A DNA stretch of 64,000 nt from contig CM065304.1 in assembly GCA_033032175.1 (NCBI GenBank), positions 5,270,001 to 5,334,000 on the forward strand, given 5' to 3'. Shown one piece after another: positions 11,345 to 22,835 of the stretch. The notes beneath the pieces are model-generated. The model worked only from the letters and a program-made list of their open reading frames with translations. It had not been told where the DNA came from and did no database searches. Numbering within the stretch: the first letter of the stretch is position 1; each line of letters opens with the position of its first letter. Origin of the DNA: Saturnia japonica. Lineage: Eukaryota > Arthropoda > Insecta > Lepidoptera > Saturniidae. The position numbers and the translations under genes were made by a program.

Positions 11345-11389
11345 GTGTTTTCAATAACTGTGTCGCCCAAATCACAAGAAAATACTTTA

Positions 11390-11828
11390 TACATAATTAA
11401 CTATTCTTATAGCCTCTCAATAATTATAGTATGAGATATGCTTCCCGTCTACAAAATTTGATCAGATTCTGTTGAGAATTGATGAAAATAGGATTTTTTG
11501 AACGTTTTTTTTTATTTCTAAAAGTAATAATGTAATAATAATAATTAAATATGTAAATATTTAGACTTCCCGTGTACAAAATTTACTCAAAATCGGTTTA
11601 CAATTATTTTTTTTACGATTGCTAAATGTGTCTTATAATCCATGGAATGATTTATACTTCAAAATCAGCCAAGAATAAACGAGAATATATTTTTTAAGAA
11701 AAAAATTTACGATTTCTAAAAGTATATAGAAATTTCTTATACCCACCCATCAATTGACCGATGACACAAGCACCAAATGTACAAAATTTTATAAGAATCA
11801 GTGAAACCGTTTTTGAGTTAAATTCGGG
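11390..11828 (+). repeat. Dispersed degenerate repeat ('tacaaaattt cataagaatc' family)
   Basis: Built of loosely repeated blocks of roughly 70-130 bp: a 'cttcccgtgtacaaaattt' phrase, an 'aaaatcggtt' phrase, a T/A-rich tract and 'ctataagaattg'. Related copies occur at 5580-5650, 17560-17700, 18300-18660 (reversed), 30300-30650 (reversed), 60573-61014 and 61248-61890. I recall such repeats in moth and butterfly genomes. Confidence 0.65.
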
Positions 11829-12504
11829 AATGCACGCAGTGCATATTGGTGATCACTATCGTTCGTATAGTGTGCCTATCGGGGAATTTTGAAGAAATAT
11901 TAAAAGTACAAACAAGACTACAGATTTATTAATATAGATGGAATGCACGCAGTGCATATTGGTGATCACTATCGTTCGTATAGTGTGCCTATCGGGGAAT
12001 TTTGGAGAAATATTAAAAGTACAAACAGGACTACAGATTTATTAATATAGATGGAATGCACGCAGTGCATATTGGTGATCACTATCGTTCGTATAGTGTG
12101 CCTATCGGGGAATTTTGGAGAAATATTAAAAGTACAAACAAGACTACAGATTTATTAATATAGATGGAATGCACGCAGTGCATATTGGTGATCACTATCG
12201 TTCGTATAGTGTGCCTATCGGGGAATTTTGGAGAAATATTAAAAGTACAAACAGGACTACAGATTTATTAATATAGATGGAATGCACGCAGTGCATATTG
12301 GTGATCACTATCGTTCGTATAGTGTGCCTATCGGGGAATTTTGAAGAAATATTAAAAGTACAAACAGGACTACAGATTTATTAATATAGATGGAATGCAC
12401 GCAGTGCATATTGGTGATCACTATCGTTCGTATAGTGTGCCTATCGGGGAATTTTGAAGAAATTTTAAAAGTACAAACAGGACTACAGATTTATTAATAT
12501 AGAT
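11829..12504 (+). repeat. Six tandem copies of a 113-bp unit with two hairpins
   Basis: The phrase TGCACGCAGTGCAT starts at 11831, 11944, 12057, 12170, 12283 and 12396, an exact 113-bp period. Copies differ at only a few positions (for example GAAGAAATATT or GGAGAAATATT). Each unit has two inverted repeats: ATGCAC-gca-GTGCAT and CACTAT-cgttcgt-ATAGTG. Each ends TTTATTAATATAGATGG, the phrase that also ends the related repeat at 61014. It is not a CRISPR array: there are no unique spacers. Confidence 0.95.
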
Positions 12505-13576
12505 AACCTTCCTCAATAAAAATAGGCTACATAATGTAAAAAAACTTTTAAATCTGACTGGTAGTTCCAAACATTAGCACATTCAAACAAACAAACAATC
12601 TCTTAAATTTCAGTTTTATATTATTAGGATGGATAGATTAGAAATAATTATAATAATAAGGGTCTAAATAAATAATAAGTAGTACTTAGTATTATTTATT
12701 AGGGATAAAATATTACAATTTTTTTACGTAAATCAAATTAATAAACTTTAAAAATACAAATTATAATTTCTACATGCAAATTATCACAATAGTTTAATCA
12801 CAAAGCAAGTCACATAACTACAACATGAAAAATCACAATTATAAGATTAAAGTAGTAGTAATATTATAAATAAAATATTAGAAAATTTTCATGCAAATTA
12901 AATTAATAATCTTCAAAAATACAATTTCTTATTTATATTTTTCATTAATTTCTTTATTTTATTTATCTTTTTTTTATTTATTTCTTATTAATTTTTTTAT
13001 ATCTAATCTGTATATACAAACAATCAAAATAGTTTAATCAGAAAGCAGGTCCTCCCAAAACTTTCATGACGACAATCAACTTAGGTAGCTAATTATGTCC
13101 TTGGTTTATCCCACTCAGTTGTAATTTACTTTCATCCGGTATTTCACACTAAGATTCATATTTCAATTGCACATTTATAAATTATCTTGATTCAAAATAA
13201 TAATTTCAATTAGTTGTCCATTATCAGGTACCTAAAAATGTCCTCAGTTAAATATACATATTTTTAAATGCTTTGTAGATTTTTAGGGTATTTACGGACA
13301 CTGTTGTATTCTTTGTATTACGAATGGCTTATTTTACCAGCTAATAAAGGAACAGATTGCCATATCCCGTAAAAAGACAATAACAAAAAAAAATGAATTT
13401 GGTGGCTAGGTTATAAATATTATACTATACAAATATTAAACTGATATTGCCACTTTTGTTATTATTATTCCAGAAGGTATTTAAGTATGAAACCAAACCT
13501 TAATTAATATTCTTCTATTATTAATTTTCATTGAATTATAACCTGTAACTACTTTTAAGATGTATGTAGATATATA
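12505..13576. other. AT-rich non-coding stretch with a repeat end
   Basis: 12545-12680 resembles the end of the dispersed family seen at 22090-22295 ('gtagttcc...attcaaacaaacaaacaa'). The rest is AT-rich with no gene recognised. Confidence 0.4.
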
Positions 13577-15226
13577 AAGTGGTGGTCAAAATTAGTAACA
13601 AAAGTACCATCGTTTCTACTTGTAGAACATATTTGCCAAATGATATGTACTTCAGGTATGGGAGTGTTCAGGATAGTATGATAATGTAGTAATTAATTTC
13701 TATTACAATTATTGAAGTTACCTAGTTTCAAAAATCACACAAGTATTAAAGTAAAGAAAAATGGAATTATAAATGTAAGTCAACATTTTGCGTTACAGCA
13801 AGATGGGCAGCTAATTAGAAACAAAAGAATAAAAATAAGTTAAAATAATATAATTACAGTATTATTAGACACATCAGTCGTAAGCATCACAAAACACTTA
13901 GTATTTCATTTGGTAACTCCTGTTTTCAATAACAGTTTTACAACGACACGGCATTGATTCTATTAATTATTGTAAATTATCAGGAGAAATGGAACTTCAT
14001 TCTAATCGAGAAACGCGCCATAAAGTTCAGTTTGATTACTGAAGCATTTATCCAATAAGATTTTCTTCACTCTATACAACAAATTTTCAATCGAATTTGC
14101 AGGCCAGTCTAAAATCAATACCGAATTTATTCAAAGAAATTCTTTAACACAATCTGCTGTATGTTTTGGATCATTGTTGTATTGAAATATCCATGTCACA
14201 GGTAATTGTCCATCAGCGTATGGAATAATTGTTTCCTCACTCTCCTCCAATATTTTTTTGTAATGGTAGTAATTGATCCAGCACTCCTTAAATTTTTCTT
14301 ACAGGACCAATAACAAAATTCAAAAAGCAGCCACATACTTTGATATTTCCACCACCCTGTTTAACTAACTTTTTTGTATATTTATTATTCAAAGCTACGT
14401 TAATAGAACGCCGTGCGTATCTTTTGCTATCGAAATTAATTATATTTATTTTGGTCTTATCGGAAAATAGAACTTTCTTCTATTGTTAAACTTTCTAACT
14501 GCCATATTTTCTTGTGGAGGATAAACAATTTACCCTATGTTGTTTGGTAAGAAGTGGCACTTTCCAAGCAGCCCTGCTGAATAATTTTGCTTCAACTAAA
14601 CGCCTGCAAACTAAACTTACTGATACACTTTGAAAACTTCCTTTCAGATTTCATTCGAGCCTTTAAAAGGGTCCTTCTTAGCTATACAAATTATATGCAT
14701 ATCCTCATGAGGTGTGGTCTATCTTGCTCGAATTTTCTAAGTACCTTGTTAATTGTAGGTTGTGTTGGTGTAATAGCGTTAAACACCTTCTACATGGAAC
14801 ATTCCAAGAGGCTAGCGATCTTTCTGTATATTCAATTTTGATCATAGACGCATCACAACCCTTGTTTTTACCTATTGTCAACAATTAACACAATAATACA
14901 ACACTAATATGAATGATAAAAATTTAATTCCTGCCAATAATCACAAAAAAAGATACATGTAATTTTCTTTTTAATATAGAATGTAAACAAAGTTCTGTTT
15001 CTAATTGGTTGTCCAGCTGCCAGTATGAAATAAATTGATTGCATTTAGATTATTTATAATTATTAAAGAAAAACATTTCAATATATTTCCTACTCTTTTA
15101 TTAAAATGAAGTATTACATTATATGGCAAATTATATCACAATTAATTCATTTGAATTCTTACAATTTTACATATAAAATGTTAATTAGGTAAGAATAAAT
15201 GTGGAGCTAATTAATTGACCACCACT
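13577..15226 (-). mobile_element. Tc1-like DNA transposon, inactive
   Basis: The ends are AGTGGTGGTCAAAATTAG (from 13578) and CTAATTAATTGACCACCACT (15206-15225), inverted copies differing by a small indel. A TA precedes the left end. The minus strand between them encodes remnants of a Tc1-type transposase in several frames (see the next entry). About 1.65 kb, a normal Tc1 length. It sits in the intron of the minus-strand gene whose donor is at 15247. Confidence 0.8.
13870..14860 (-). pseudogene. Tc1-like transposase remnant
   Basis: Minus-strand pieces include WSDETKINI-like sequence near 14460, SKRYARRSINVALNNKYTKK near 14400, GGGNIKVCGCF near 14330 and EFLNKFGI-like sequence near 14130. 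The end is LIESMPCRCKTVIENRSY near 13930. The order and wording match the Tc1 DDE transposase, including the C-terminal 'SMPRRC..VI.N.G' ending. Many stops and frame changes make it dead. Confidence 0.75.
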
Positions 15227-15247
15227 GCATCTTTCACTAAAACTTAC

Positions 15248-16371
15248 CTTTTGGAAAGATCTTACTGGATCCTGCCACTAGGCTATCTTTATTATCAGAT
15301 GTTTCATCTTCTTCATTACTATTTTGGGTCTCATGTATTGGAGGTATATTTAATGGCAATTGCTCAGGAGATTTACTGCAAGATGTATTTTCTGAAGTAT
15401 CCATGAAGTATTCACTCAAACTACTACTAATACAACCTTCATTATTATTTTTAGGAGTTGATGTACACTGAGTTGCATTAAAAGTTGGGACTTCCTCTTT
15501 ATGATAGCTGAAATTTAGCTCGAAGCTAGAAATATTCTCCATCTGTTCAAGTGCTTTAAGGAAACCCTCATAGTAGTCTTCAACTGAAGATCCATATGAA
15601 ATTGAACCAAGCATAAGTGAATATGATCCTTGTTCTGTATTATCTAAACTCAGGTTCTTATTAAGAGTTTCAGAAATACTGCTTTGTCCAAAGCTGAAAG
15701 TAGTAAAATTAATTTAAATATATTTGTATACACTGCAGTCCAATCACTAAAAGATGGCTAAGTGAAATTTGTCGATTTTGAATTTCATACACAGCTATCA
15801 AGCAAATTTTTCTCTATCAATCAGGCTGTGCCATGATATTTTTAAAATTATTAGTAGAGAAATTATTACCAAGATGAAACACAATACTCAGTCTTTTTAT
15901 AATCATCAAAGTTAATTTGCCACTTTTAACACCCATAACTCAAATTTTCACTTAACAGCGTTTAAGTGATTGGACGGCAGTACAGTATATTAGGGTAATT
16001 AAAAAATATTCAATATTTTTTATTGTAACAGAATCATGCTTATAAGTTTTGTTTAGGAATTACTACTAGATGCGTTAAGTTCTTCACTCACATAGATATT
16101 TTATTATTTAAGTACTGCGATGTTTCATTTTTCATTTAATGTTAAAATCTGTGGGACAAATATGTAATATGAGGGTACATATTATTGTTGTTACTACTTT
16201 TGTAATCCATTACGAAATTAGCTTTAAGATTAGGGCATAGACTTTGAAAAATATTTGAAACAGTAGGCATTTGATTCACTGCCTTTGTTTATTATTTCAA
16301 AATACATACTTCTCTGGATCAGTTGATATGCTCTCATCAGAACTCGATTCATTTCGTTTTTTACTCGCCAT
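15248..16371 (-). CDS. Unrecognised two-exon gene start (partial), acidic Ser/Asn-rich protein
   Basis: Exon 1 (16310-16371) starts MASKKRNESSSDESISTDPE and ends at the donor GTATGT. Exon 2 (15248-15693) follows an acceptor ACTACTTTCAG, and the 2+1 phase keeps the frame (NFGQSSISETLNKNLSL). About 169 residues are open across both exons with no stop. Exon 2 ends SSKIFPK at the donor GTAAGT. The product is rich in Ser, Asn, Glu and Asp, has no obvious domain or membrane segment, and starts with a short basic patch, so a nuclear or disordered regulatory protein is possible. The next exon was not found; the intron begins 21 bp from a Tc1-like element. It could be a host gene or a transposon-borne gene. 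Existence of the two exons is fairly sure; function is unknown. Confidence 0.5.
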
Positions 16372-17840
16372 GTTCCTTTCGTCGTGTACGTGCTTACGAA
16401 GAATAATTATTCACTTAGTATTTTAGTTTATTCGTATCTTACTATAATTAATTTTCTGAAACCACTACATATATCAACTTATTGCCAAAGATATATTTTA
16501 CTGGTAAGCAACAGAAAAACGGATTTCAAATGAGTTCGTCAATTCCTTTTGAACAGTTTGAACCAGAGATAAAGTGCTGTGGTATCTTCGAACAACGTTT
16601 TTTATTATTATTTAGCGACATCTTTCGAAGATAATTGATATATCTACGACAGATTTTCATTACATTGTTACCAGTAGTAAAAAGGGTTTATAATATTATC
16701 AGAACGAACCACGAACCTATTAGTTACTGCTTTATTAATAGAACTTTATTTCTTCACTTTACTACTACATAAATAGAAAAAGTTAAAATATTACAATTAT
16801 AAAGTTCTGTGTTAGATTTAAAAAATATTTTTACTACTTTTACCAGATCAGGATATTTCCTCCATATTATAAGATTATTATAAAAGAGTTTAGAGAAAAT
16901 CTTTAAATATATATGGAGAAAAATTATGAGGTTATAAAATATAACAAAGGAAACAGGGTTTTTAGCATAGTAAAGTACGTAGTAACAAATAATATTGGAA
17001 ATGACCATACTATTTTGGAGGGTTTTATATCTAAATCTCAAAATTTGGGGAATTTATAGCTTAGGTTAGTGATTAACACATTTCCTTTGGCAACATTTAA
17101 AAAATGTCTAGGTAGTCTAGGCACCTGTTGGGATGCGCAAGCATTTTTTCGTGTAGATTATTATCAGTGATTTGAGCAGTAGTTTGAGGTTTTAAAAACT
17201 TTACGGAAAGTGTTTGTGTTATTGACGTTGAATTGAGTTATCCTTCGTCCGAACTTAACAACTGTCATTAGTATTAGGTTAGATTAGAATTTGAGTCAGG
17301 ACTCCATAAGTATGTACGTCATATGTTTATATAATACAATAAATATATGTATTACTATTCCCATGAAATGAAATTGTTTTAATTAGAGTAAATACCCTAT
17401 AAATAAAAATAAATATTTAACTAATCTACGTTCGTATATGTACACTTATTTCAAGTATATCCACGAGATGGAGGCACTCAAAATAAAAGTATAATTTTGA
17501 CATACCCATCTATTTCCGTATATTCATATGGTTTAGATTTTTATTTTTATTATTTGCTTTTGTTTTTTTTTTATATTTCTAAAAGCTTTTTTGAAAATTC
17601 TTATAGCCTACTGTTTGACCAATGACATAGGCTTCCCGTGTACAAAATTTCATAATAATCAGTCAAGTCCGTTTTGATTTAAATAAGTTACACTATAAAT
17701 GCATTATCGAGATCAAAGAACTTAACTTCATACTTTTACAAGGCAACACTGCATTTTTTTGTGAGATTGGTATTTAAAAACATTAAAAACTTACAACAAC
17801 GAACATAATTATTTTCTAATAACATTTTTTTTTATTTCAG
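16372..17840. other. Non-coding stretch, AT-rich, with one repeat copy
   Basis: 17560-17700 carries a short copy of the dispersed repeat (CTTCCCGTGTACAAAATTTC). No P-element N-terminal exons were recognised here. The long minus-strand frame at 16754-17041 is AT-rich and shows no family features. Confidence 0.4.
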
Positions 17841-19897
17841 GCATCGCAAATTGGAGTTACATAAAGTCATTTTATAAACTTGACAAAAATAATGCAAATT
17901 TTGTTTATGCTCCTGCATTAACAGATTATCATTTGCATCCAAATGCTAATTAACAGATGAGAGTCAAGCTTGCAGCACAAATATTTAGCCACTCTGTCAC
18001 AGCTGGCATATTTGCGAAAATCGCATCAATTAGGAAAAAAAAACCCCTAAAAGCTAAGAATCTTAGTTAATTGGCCCGAAACGATTCGGTAATTTTATAA
18101 TGTCTCAGAAATATAGCGTAATAGCGTCATCTATTAATAACCGTGTAAAGTACATGTTTGTATTTATTTTTAATGAAAATTACGTGAAGATTGAATAATT
18201 TGGATAAATTTTGTACCATTTCCAATAATATATAATAATAAATCTGTAGTCATGTCTGTACAATTAATGTTTTTAAGGACATATAATATAAAGGATGCTG
18301 GTCACGTATATGCCCTTAAATTTTTTTTGTTTGTCGTTCTGTTTGTGTCTGTATTTAAATCAAAAACCGCTTGACCTCGTCTTATGAAAATTTTGTACAC
18401 GGGAAGCTTATGTCATTGGTCACTTGATAGGCTTTAAGAAACTTCAAAAAAACTTTTAGTAATTGTGAAATAAAATCCAAAAACAAAGAATTGAATAAAG
18501 TTATTTTAAAATTAATATACTATAAAAATTTTCTATATTACTTTTAGAAATAACAAAAAGAAATCCGAAATAAAAAAAAAAACTTAAATGATTTTGATGA
18601 TATTTTGTACACGGGAAGTATGTTATTTTATAATTGAGAGGCTATAAAAAATTGCTATTTTTATACCATACAAATGTCCATACATATCTTCTATCCTTGA
18701 CTCTTAACGCCCCGCCCCCGTTCATAGTGTTTTTTCTCAAATATCTTTAATGCATAGATTTCGACTCTTTACTGTTTTATTATAATTATGGATTATTTGT
18801 TCTTAGAAAGCAAACATCGGTATTGCTTATGTTCCACAGATGGTTCTTAATAAATCTAAGCAGCTATATAATTAGTAGGAAACTATTTTATTAGTCTCTG
18901 GCCAGGAATCTTAACTACTGTTAATGTCAGAATCATAGGTGATATGCATGTGTAAATATTTTTAACTATTTCATTTTGAAATAAAACAATGTTTGTTGTA
19001 TTACTTAGAATATTTTTTCTTTTTTCAGATAAACTGCCAGCTGAAGCCCATACCACTGCAACTTTTGCCCAAAAGTTTGACGAGCTATTTGATGCCGTCA
19101 ATGCAGACAGTCCGGACCTGCGAAGAGGAAAAAAGTACTCTACAAACCTCACCTCCCGCAGTTCTCATATTACACTCTTAAGGGAAATGAGGCAATTCAT
19201 TTCATCAATGAAATATCTGGGCAGTAGAACAAATCCTCCTTCTCAAGAAGGATGGATTCACACCATTAATGCAATAGAGAGGCTGTGGAAAAATTTACAG
19301 GCTATACACATTAAAAGCCTTTCCACACGTTGCCTAAATCAGGATCCGTTAGAAAATTTCTTCAACTGCGTCAGATATAACTGTGGATCAAACAATAACC
19401 CCACTATTCAGCAATTGGTGGCTGGTGTTAAAACAGCTGTTATAACTAATTTATGGCACTCGGGACAAAGGAAGAATTGCGAAGACGACACTGCCATTTT
19501 ATCAAATAATTTAGCAAGCTTCTTGACTTCAGATATCCCAGTTAAAAATGTAGAAAATACAGAAAAATTTAATGACAATTTTATAGATTCATTGATAGCT
19601 GATACAGTGGAGGTCGTAGAACAAGCGACGCCTGAAAGTCAGGCTTGCGGATATATGTGTGGTTTTATTTTCAAAAAACTTCGGAATAATAATTGCCTAA
19701 AATCTCGTGAAGCATTTTTAACCGAAACTAATGAATCCATACACATATTCACATGTTTTAAAGAATACGATCAAACTCCAAAGTTAAATTATATAAATAA
19801 AAGTGTAGTCCTATGTGTTGAAACTTTGGCTACAATTATAAATAACTATTTGAAAACAGAAGCATGGAAACCACAAATAAAACAAAATATAATATAA
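17841..19897 (+). pseudogene. P-element/THAP9-like transposase, C-terminal exons
   Basis: The first visible exon starts after TTTATTTCAG at 17841 and encodes NWSYIKSFYKLDKNN, APALTDYHLHPNAN, then a stop, then QMRVKLAAQIFSHSVTAGIF to about 18040. The second starts after TTTTTTCAG at 19029 with KLPAEAHTTATFAQKFDELF and runs open to 19897. It includes GWIHTINAIERLWKNLQ, TRCLNQDPLENFFNCVRY and NPTIQQLVAG. These are hallmarks of the P-element/THAP9 transposase C-terminal region, a GTP-dependent cut-and-paste enzyme. The THAP and N-terminal catalytic parts are absent upstream. The first exon has an in-frame TAA and no clear donor, so this copy is probably dead even though its last exon (about 289 codons) is intact. 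An AATAAA lies at 19933-19938. Confidence 0.8.
18300..18660 (-). repeat. Dispersed degenerate repeat, reversed copy, in the P-element-like intron
   Basis: Reads as the reverse complement of the family at 61248-61890 (AAAATTTTGTACACGGGAAG occurs here, with its variants). Confidence 0.6.
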
Positions 19898-20408
19898 TGG
19901 TTGCGTTAGATCACGTGGACTTCACATTTCTAAATAAATGTATAATTCATTTAGACACGAACATACAACACGTAAAAAGAAGCACCTTCTATTATTTGTA
20001 TTAAAAGATATACTATATTAAAAAATAAGGAAATGCAAGAGGACGAGAAAAGGAAAGCCATTGAGAGAAAACTTCGGATTTTAAGAAATAAATATATAAT
20101 CAATACTGACAGTTTGTTTTGACAATTATGGATAATATTTAAGAGCATGAAGAAAAATCTGTAATTTACTAGAGTATAACATTCTCAAATAATTTCTTTA
20201 AGATGCTGTTAATGTATAAATCTAGTAAATTATGGATTTTTCTTTATCCTATATTCGAAATTTGGAAGTTTCACTAGAATCGATTGTTTTGAATTTTGCC
20301 GCATTTTGAGTTTTAATTGCTATTCCGCAACAGCGGTAGTATTGTAGGTGTGTAAAGCTATGGTCGGTATTTTTTATATAACAGATACACTCCTTCTCTC
20401 AGTAGAGA
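19898..20408. other. Non-coding stretch
   Basis: AT-rich sequence between the P-element-like gene and the hAT-type element. Nothing recognised. Confidence 0.4.
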
Positions 20409-20416
20409 GTAGTATA

Positions 20417-22711
20417 TAGGGATGTATATTTTTTTTTAAATTTAATTATTTAAAAAAAAAAATCGATTAATAAATTATTAATTTTTGTTTAAAAAATAAT
20501 CGATTTTTTTCATATTTTCTTTAGAAATTTAATTAAAACCTGAAATATTTAGAATCATAACTTTTTTAATCAATTTAAATTAACATATTTCAATAAAAAG
20601 AAAAAAATGTTGTTAATAACGGAGAATGTCCATTCTTGTACCAAATTTTGTTGTATAGTAAGGTTGAATAAAAAGTAAAGAATTTTTTTATCATATTATT
20701 TTACGACCTTTTATCCTCGGAATTTAGTTTTCAAAGTAGGAATATTCTTTAAAATTTTAGAAGTATTATCTATACTAAATATTATACGTATACTAATATA
20801 ACAAAGCGGAAGTGTTTTTATGTTACTTTAATGTTTAATATTTAATATCTGAAACTACCAGTCTGATTTGAAACTTTGTATATGATAGATTGATTCACAA
20901 GAAATGTATAGCCTACTTAGCATCAAGATACACGTCTTAACCAGCCTTTAATATTGGTTTTAGTAAAGTAAGTCGGAACACGAAGCTCTCCCGAACTGCT
21001 TTATCCACGTGCGCTGCGATAATTTTTAGTTTTACGCCAATACATGTTGTACAAAAATATTGGGCCTTAGTACATCTTTAAAATAGTCCGTAATAGCATA
21101 TGCCTGTATCTTATGCATAACCCACAATAAGCTATTATATAACAAAGAGTGGTTTAAAATTAAAAAGTGATTAAAGATCATTATTATACACGTGGTATAT
21201 TAATCCTTACCAACAAGAGTTACTTCATCTTAAAGACAATTTTATGAAGTTAAATTTTGCTCTTTTGCATGTTATTTGGACACATAGTTTAGGAGATAAT
21301 GAAAAATTTATATAAGTGGTATTTGTGGGAAGAAAAATTATGATAGGCTACACGGGAGCACTGGCGTTTCGGTTTTTGTCGTATAAAATTAACACGTGTG
21401 AAACCGTGGGGCACAGCAAAAAATTATTATACACTGCGTAAATAGTTCCAAAGACGCGGGTGTTGCCTTCCATTACCTGTATTACAAATATTACAATCCT
21501 TTTGAACACAAAAATACAATATTAAATTAAAAAGCAACTCATTATTTAATTATAAATAACGATATTTATGGGTGATATATAAGGACAATTGAAGTTTTTG
21601 GTGGGATCTTAAAATGAAATGTTTTGGTATTTGGTTTTTATTTTTAACTAACTAACTCACGCTTCTTCGTCTGCGTCACATGAGAGAGAGAGAGAGAGAG
21701 GATTAGAAAGATTGGGTCGTAGGCACCTATAATACAATTCTAAAGGAGCTGAAACTTTCATTACTTTGCTACGGATTTATTTTAAAACTGTGATATTTCC
21801 TAAGATATTTATTTATCAATTGATGTCAAGGACAATTTTATTGAAACTAAATACTTGTTATGAATATTTTATTTCAATAAGTTAAATACCATATTTATAG
21901 AAACACCTTCGCAAATAATGCATTATTTTAGAACAAATTTTATTACCTTAAAAAAGGTTATATTGAGTCAACTTTAAAAGATAGCCAAATGCTATCACAG
22001 ACTTTTAAGAGAAACAATTCCGTCACACATGATTGTTAAGTAACTTTACGCATTTACGCAGCGCACGCAATGGAAGCTCTCAAAAGCAATAATCCTTCCC
22101 TGGTTTTGCAATATTTTTAATTGATTCTTCGCTTCTATTGGTCGTAGCGTGATGTTATATAGTCTATAGGCCTTCAATCACTGGGATGTCCAACAAAAAT
22201 TATTTTTCTATTCGAAGAAGTAGTTCCTGAGATTAGAGCGTTCAACAAAACAAACAAACAAAGAAACTCTTCAGCTTAATAGTACTAGTATAGATCCATT
22301 AACTTAGGCCTTAGACCCTATTTTATATAATACTGATAGCGTTTTGTGTGATATAGCTTGAGCATGTGAAATGGATTATAAATATAAACTGGAAGCATAC
22401 ATTTTGATGTGACACAAAAACTCCCTAGAAAGTTCTAACAAGGGAGCCACCATGTTGTTTACCACTATATTCACTTGGTACTGGCAGTAATGGTTTTCAA
22501 TAAAGAGGACTAGTTGGCAAGTTAGTAAAAAGAAGGGTGATTGAGTACCTACTGTCACAAAAAAATTTACAATAGATCCATCAAAAAAAATCGCTCGAGA
22601 AAAAAAATCGTTTTTTAGATAATCGATTTTTTTGTATTAAAAAATAGATTTTTATAAAATGGTCATTGTTTGTAATCGATTAAAAAAAACGATTATTTTT
22701 TCACATCCCTA
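20417..22711. mobile_element. Non-autonomous hAT-type element with 8-bp target duplication GTAGTATA
   Basis: The element begins TAGGGATGT and ends ACATCCCTA. GTAGTATA stands at 20409-20416 and again at 22712-22719, the 8-bp target duplication expected of hAT transposons. Near both ends AT-rich tracts with repeated ATCGATT motifs form subterminal repeats. No transposase frame was found. About 1.5 kb of the inside is another repeat (20768-22295), so the original element was only about 0.77 kb. A (GA)n microsatellite lies at about 21681-21700. Its right end is 125 bp upstream of the TMEM9 start codon. Confidence 0.8.
20768..22295. mobile_element. Nested repeat with long, degenerate inverted ends
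   Basis: The left end reads ATCTATACTA and, further in, CTGAAACTACCAGTCTGATT. The right end read in reverse complement gives ATCTATACTAGTACTATTAA and then CTCAGGAACTAC. About 170 bp at each end align loosely, so this is a fold-back-like element or two inverted copies of one lepidopteran repeat. No coding sequence recognised. Confidence 0.5.
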
Positions 22712-22835
22712 GTAGTATATTCTGGTATATTCTTTGATTCATTTAATAAGGTGATGAGGGCTATACATTAAAAAAGTTAATACTTAATACCAAATTTAAT
22801 ATATTAAACCAGTAATTATACCCATAAATTCTAAA
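22712..22835 (+). promoter_or_regulatory. Probable TMEM9 5' UTR/promoter edge, abutting a hAT-type end
   Basis: Only 124 bp separate the transposon end from the ATG. No core motif was assigned; the transcription start may lie inside the transposon or in this gap. Confidence 0.3.

Larger units (their letters stand above)
5832..11378 (-). mobile_element. DNA-transposon-like unit with terminal inverted repeats, carrying a two-exon gene and a nested BEL/Pao
   Basis: A 28-bp block at 5900-5927 (AATTCGTCCCATCC...GTTA) recurs in reverse complement at 11317-11344 with 26 of 28 positions equal. Outside it, TTGTGATTT at 5832-5840 matches AAATCACAA at the right end, though spacing differs. Between these ends, one minus-strand gene is found in the order expected: promoter side at about 11.0-11.3 kb, exon 1 at 10826-10946, exon 2 from 9958, and C-terminal part at 6420-6892. 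Removing the inserted BEL/Pao piece leaves about 3.1 kb, a normal size for a transposon. The gene family is multicopy in insects as I remember it, which fits a mobile origin. Superfamily is not assigned; a Sola-like element is one possibility. Target duplication was not resolved. Confidence 0.6.

Noticed and set aside
11829..12504. CRISPR-like array
   Set aside because: The full 113 bp repeats without unique spacers, no cas genes, and the genome is eukaryotic.
16754..17041. 95-codon minus-strand frame
   Set aside because: AT-rich composition (Ile, Tyr, Phe, Asn, Lys) and no motif; likely chance.
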